From Gammaproteobacteria bacterium (GTDB taxonomy: Bacteria; Pseudomonadota; Gammaproteobacteria; Steroidobacterales; Steroidobacteraceae), in assembly GCA_028293725.1 (NCBI GenBank), contig JAQGOE010000201.1, positions 1 through 7,847 on the forward strand: DNA of 7,847 nt. The letters are read 5' to 3'. The notes under the pieces were generated by a model, which saw only the letters and a program-made list of their open reading frames with translations, made no database searches and was not told the origin of the DNA. The translations under genes and the position numbers were made by a program. Shown here in pieces: positions 7,554 through 7,847 of the stretch. Position 1 is the stretch's first letter; the number at the start of each line of letters is the position of its first letter.

Positions 7554-7571
7554 TGTCCGCCCCTCCGGACA
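7554..7571 (-). promoter_or_regulatory. Inverted repeat enclosing the LysR ribosome binding site
   Basis: TGTCCG (7554-7559) and CGGACA (7566-7571) are perfect 6-bp inverted arms separated by 6 nt. The repeat directly abuts the LysR start codon. On the - strand the loop and adjoining base read GGAGGGG, the only Shine-Dalgarno for that gene. It could be an RNA hairpin that limits ribosome access or a DNA operator for autoregulation; both are inference. Confidence 0.45.
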
Positions 7572-7648
7572 GTGATTCCGCTTTTCGCAGATTTATCCCT
7601 GTCTCGCGACCAATGATACTGCGGACCGTCGATTAAACGAACGGCCTT
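7572..7648. promoter_or_regulatory. Divergent intergenic region between LysR gene and exported-protein gene
   Basis: This stretch must hold the promoters of both divergent genes and the likely LysR operator. It is less GC-rich than the coding DNA. A dyad TTAAA (7633-7637) / TTTAA (7647-7651) with a 9-nt spacer runs into the downstream ribosome binding site. A weak -10-like GATACT is at 7615-7620, but no convincing -35 accompanies it. I do not assign exact promoters. Confidence 0.4.
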
Positions 7649-7655
7649 TAAGGAG
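7649..7655 (+). promoter_or_regulatory. Ribosome binding site of the small exported-protein gene
   Basis: TAAGGAG lies 7 nt before the ATG at 7663, a near-ideal match. It makes that ATG the true start even though its frame closes after 27 codons, and so supports a frameshift in the gene. Confidence 0.75.
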
Positions 7656-7662
7656 ATCTGCC

Positions 7663-7847
7663 ATGAACGCCAAAGTCCTCAGCTCGCTTGCCACAGCCCT
7701 CGTCGTCACGTCGTGTACCCCCGGCGATCGCGGAACCCCTGGGTGAACACCCGGCCGTGGTTGTCGCACGGACCTGGAACAACCGAGGGATCGATCCCAA
7801 CACGTTCATCGTTGCGCATCCGGCGAGTACGCGCTGGGTTTCTGAAG
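7663..7847 (+). pseudogene. Small exported protein, frameshifted and cut off by the window edge
   Basis: From the ATG at 7663 the frame encodes MNAKVLSSLATALVVTSC and stops at TGA 7744-7746 after 27 codons. This stretch looks like a signal peptide: one Lys, then a hydrophobic core. One base over (+1 frame) the sequence reads PAIAEPLGEHPAVVVARTW and continues open to the right edge. AIA followed by EP would be a good signal peptidase I site. The switch falls at or just before the C5 run at 7718-7722, where one surplus base would explain it. VTSC in the first frame could instead be a lipobox, so a lipoprotein is not excluded. The mature part is not recognised with confidence, so no function is given. 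It is divergent from the LysR regulator, which may control it. Whether this is a real mutation, a sequencing error or a short leader ORF is open. Confidence 0.6.

Noticed and set aside
7592..7620. Sigma-70 promoter with TTTATC and GATACT at 17-bp spacing
   Set aside because: Matches are about 3/6 and 4/6 to the consensus, which is too weak to call in an AT-richer spacer.

Overview
The window is GC-rich throughout and densely coded. It has Shine-Dalgarno-led genes, a CrgA/DmlR-type LysR regulator and an exported-protein gene with an AxA-like cleavage site. Together these suggest a high-GC Gram-negative proteobacterium with a broad catabolic repertoire. Genus cannot be read from the sequence. 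There are no RNA genes, insertion sequences, CRISPR arrays or attachment sites that I can support.

Positions 1-6585 hold five genes on the + strand packed as one operon. They are the 3' end of a first hydantoinase-B/oxoprolinase subunit (hyuB1), a complete hydantoinase-A/oxoprolinase subunit (hyuA), a second complete hydantoinase-B subunit (hyuB2), a metal-dependent amidohydrolase of the imidazolonepropionase/prolidase-like group, and a FAD-dependent D-amino-acid-oxidase-fold oxidoreductase resembling FOXRED1, sarcosine and dimethylglycine dehydrogenases. Spacings are +18, -4 (ATGA overlap), +5 and +3 nt. The set reads as a catabolic pathway: ATP-dependent opening (or carboxylation) of a cyclic amide, imide or ketone by HyuA/HyuB, hydrolysis of a C-N bond by the amidohydrolase, and oxidation of a (probably N-substituted) amine or amino acid by the flavoenzyme. 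The actual substrate cannot be told from sequence.

Positions 6586-6641 are a short convergent intergenic gap without a clear terminator. A LysR-family regulator lies on the - strand at 6642-7553. It is divergent from a small gene that begins at 7663 and runs off the right edge. The 109-bp divergent spacer holds a 6-bp inverted repeat that places the LysR ribosome binding site in a hairpin loop, and a strong ribosome binding site for the rightward gene.

The rightward gene (7663 to the end) appears frameshifted. A signal-peptide-like start is in one frame, and the continuation, with a good signal-peptidase site and protein-like sequence, is one base over, next to a run of five C. The points most worth a second look are this frameshift, the B-A-B arrangement of hydantoinase subunits, and an in-phase A AAA AAG heptamer late in hyuA whose -1 frame runs open into hyuB2.
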